Below are positions 5,596 through 6,754 of a stretch of 6,754 nt of DNA, in pieces (within the stretch, counting starts at the first letter, position 1; each line of letters begins with the position of its first letter). A program made the translations under genes and the position numbers. The DNA is from an uncultured Planctomycetaceae bacterium. GTDB taxonomy: Bacteria > Planctomycetota > Planctomycetia > Pirellulales > Pirellulaceae. A model generated the notes under the pieces. The model did not search any database and was not told the origin of the DNA. It was given only the letters and a program-made list of their open reading frames with translations. The stretch is from positions 1 through 6,754 of the forward strand of contig CAIYOB010001108.1 of assembly GCA_903927685.1 (NCBI GenBank). The letters are read 5' to 3'.

Positions 5596-5665
5596 CGGCA
5601 GCGACGCGGGCGCCGAGCCGGGAAAGCTGCAAGCGTGCGGGGGGGATGCTTGCTTTCCGCTGCCG
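5596..5665. repeat. long bulged inverted repeat
   Basis: The 18-base 3' arm GCTTGCTTTCCGCTGCCG (5648-5665) is fully complementary to three pieces of the 5' side in order: CGGCAGCG (5596-5603), GAAAGC (5622-5627) and AAGC (5631-5634). Bulges of 18 and 3 bases separate the pieces, and the loop of about 13 bases contains a run of seven G. It may be a mobile-element end altered by insertions, or an RNA structure. There is no T-run, so it is not a typical terminator. Confidence 0.4.
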
Positions 5666-5675
5666 TGTCACTATC

Positions 5676-5715
5676 TTGACGCCTGGGGTTGCGCGCACGG
5701 ATACTGTCACGACAG
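5676..5715 (+). promoter_or_regulatory. candidate sigma-70-type promoter with overlapping palindrome
   Basis: TTGACG (5676-5681) and GATACT (5700-5705) are separated by 18 bases, giving fair -35 and -10 matches. CTGTCACGACAG (5704-5715) is an inverted repeat covering the -10 end and start region and could be an operator. TGTCAC also occurs at 5667, 39 bases earlier. It would give a leader of about 120 bases before the BatA-like gene. Confidence 0.3.
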
Positions 5716-5787
5716 GGGCGTGTGAAGTTGCCCCGTGGCCGAGTTGTCAGCCGCGCACGCGCGCTGACCCGCTCGGATTGCGAAACC

Positions 5788-5796
5788 TGATATACT
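5788..5796 (+). promoter_or_regulatory. candidate extended -10 element
   Basis: TGATATACT fits the extended -10 pattern (TG-N-TATAAT, one mismatch). It lies about 35 bases before the ATG at 5832, giving a short leader. No good -35 is visible at the right distance, which extended -10 promoters tolerate. It is an alternative to the TTGACG/GATACT pair upstream. Confidence 0.35.
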
Positions 5797-5831
5797 GACC
5801 TGCCTCAATTCCTTCCCATGCTACACCGCTG

Positions 5832-6754
5832 ATGAACCTGGTACCGTCCTTCGTTGCCGCCTCCTTTGCCATCGCCGGGCTGATCGCCGCCGCCGGGCCG
5901 CTGATCATCCATTTGCTCAACCGGCGCCGGTATCGCGTCGTGCACTGGGCAGCCATGGACTTCCTCCGCGAGGCCCTGCAGCGAAACCGGCGAATCTTGA
6001 CTCTGCGGGATCTGCTGTTGCTGCTGCTGCGCACGGCGGCGGTGCTGCTGGTCGGGTTGGCGTTAGCGCGGCCCTTCTTTGCGTCCAGCGACCAGGCGTA
6101 CGACGGCACCAAGCCGCTGCATGCGGTGTTGGTCATCGACAACAGCTTGAGCATGGGCTTCGAATCCATCGAAGGAACGCTGCTGGAGCACGCCCAGCAG
6201 CGGGCCCGAGGGTTCATCGACCAGTTGCCGGCCGACAGCCGGGTGACCATCATCCCGCTGTGCGGTTCCCGTTCCGGCTACAGTCCGGACGCGGCGACCA
6301 AAGATAGCGCCCTGCAATCGCTGGCCAAGATTGAGGTCGTCGATCGCTCGGCCAGTGTGTCGCGCGCCCTGAACGAAGCCCAGCGAGCCTGCGAGCAGGG
6401 GCCGACGCTGGGGCAGCGGATCGTGATTTTCAGCGACCAGCAGGTTTCGAATTGGCGCGATTTGACGCGTTCCGACCAGTTCGCCGGGTTGCCCCCGATT
6501 CAAGTCGTCGACGTCTCGGCCGCGGATGCCCAGAATACGTGGGTCTCCGCCTTTCGCGTCCAGGACGGCGTGGCGGACGTCGAGACGCCGACCACGCTGC
6601 TGGCCGAGATCCGCTACGACGGTCCGACCACGCGGCAGGATGTGGAGGTGACGTTGAGCGTCGAGGAGCAAGAGGTCGCGTCCAAGACGGTGACGTTGGA
6701 ACCGGGGCAAGGGGCGCGGGAGGTCTCGTTCCAGTACCTGTTCAATGCCTACCA
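5832..6754 (+). CDS. BatA-like double-TM von Willebrand A protein (3' end outside window)
   Basis: 307 codons are visible and the frame is open at the window end. The start ATG at 5832 has no clear ribosome site, but the next ATG upstream (5818) meets a stop after four codons. Residues 7-29 form a first membrane segment. They are followed by HLLNRRRYRVVHWAAMDFLR (27-46) and RNRRIL, the hallmark of the BatA N-terminal domain. A second membrane segment is at 60-83. Residues about 97-230 are a von Willebrand A domain with an intact metal-ion (MIDAS) DxSxS motif, D103-N-S105-L-S107, and VIFSDQQ (198-204) near the later MIDAS aspartate. From about 235 a beta-rich region starts (LLAEIRYDG, VEVTLSV). 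Family proteins are usually 600-900 residues in planctomycetes and often sit with MoxR ATPase and DUF58 genes. They are thought to assemble or regulate envelope or metalloprotein complexes. Here no such gene lies upstream; any partners would be beyond the right edge. Confidence 0.88.
   Translation, partial: MNLVPSFVAASFAIAGLIAAAGPLIIHLLNRRRYRVVHWAAMDFLREALQRNRRILTLRDLLLLLLRTAAVLLVGLALARPFFASSDQAYDGTKPLHAVLVIDNSLSMGFESIEGTLLEHAQQRARGFIDQLPADSRVTIIPLCGSRSGYSPDAATKDSALQSLAKIEVVDRSASVSRALNEAQRACEQGPTLGQRIVIFSDQQVSNWRDLTRSDQFAGLPPIQVVDVSAADAQNTWVSAFRVQDGVADVETPTTLLAEIRYDGPTTRQDVEVTLSVEEQEVASKTVTLEPGQGAREVSFQYLFNAY

Noticed and set aside
4639..5679. 346- and 214-codon plus-strand frames over the recombinase region
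   Set aside because: Antisense to a recognisable resolvase sequence, with no start signals and no motif. The non-homologous part around 5430-5570 could not be identified in any frame.
6063..6710. 215-codon minus-strand frame near the right edge
   Set aside because: Antisense to the vWA domain, whose MIDAS motif and membrane segments clearly identify the plus strand as coding.
1..6754. CRISPR array, tRNA or rRNA genes
   Set aside because: No regularly spaced direct repeats, cloverleaf-like sequence or rRNA signature was seen on either strand.

Overview
The window looks like a piece of a planctomycete chromosome, probably from the Pirellulaceae or a close relative. The DNA is GC-rich. A secreted protein carries the LExRxLL-type N-terminal motif common in exported planctomycete proteins, and it sits beside a large BatA-like von Willebrand protein and a TIM-barrel/beta-propeller carbohydrate-type gene pair. 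These assignments rest on recognising motifs by eye, not on a database search.

Layout: (a) 1-677 is a decayed mobile-element zone holding a truncated IS91-like HUH transposase on the minus strand and a strong hairpin. (b) 678-2177 (+) is an intact secreted TIM-barrel, glycoside-hydrolase-like protein. It is followed in the same frame, right after its stop codon, by a both-ends-truncated fragment of a planctomycete GH32/43-like beta-propeller family (2178-2486). (c) A hairpin with a T-run at 2565-2600 separates this from the convergent minus-strand genes and could work in both directions. (d) 2628-5022 (-) is a possible transcription unit. It reads from a textbook-matching sigma-54 promoter (5006-5022) through a possible 46-aa protein, a cysteine-rich lipoprotein (4038-4736) and a frameshifted DUF2202 relic (about 3782-3948) to an intact, exported DUF2202 ferritin-like protein (2628-3716). 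(e) 5044-5574 (-) is a decapitated serine recombinase. (f) 5575-5831 is non-coding, with a large bulged hairpin and promoter-like motifs. (g) 5832 to the window end (+) is the N-terminal 307 residues of a BatA/vWA double-membrane-segment protein that runs off the window.

The most interesting part is the minus-strand cluster in (d). A membrane-anchored, cysteine-rich protein and an exported diiron-type ferritin-like protein, apparently under sigma-54 control, suggest an envelope module that handles metal or redox stress. That function is inference. The window also shows strong gene decay: four recognisable relics (IS91 transposase, beta-propeller, DUF2202 paralog, serine recombinase) lie within about 5.5 kb.
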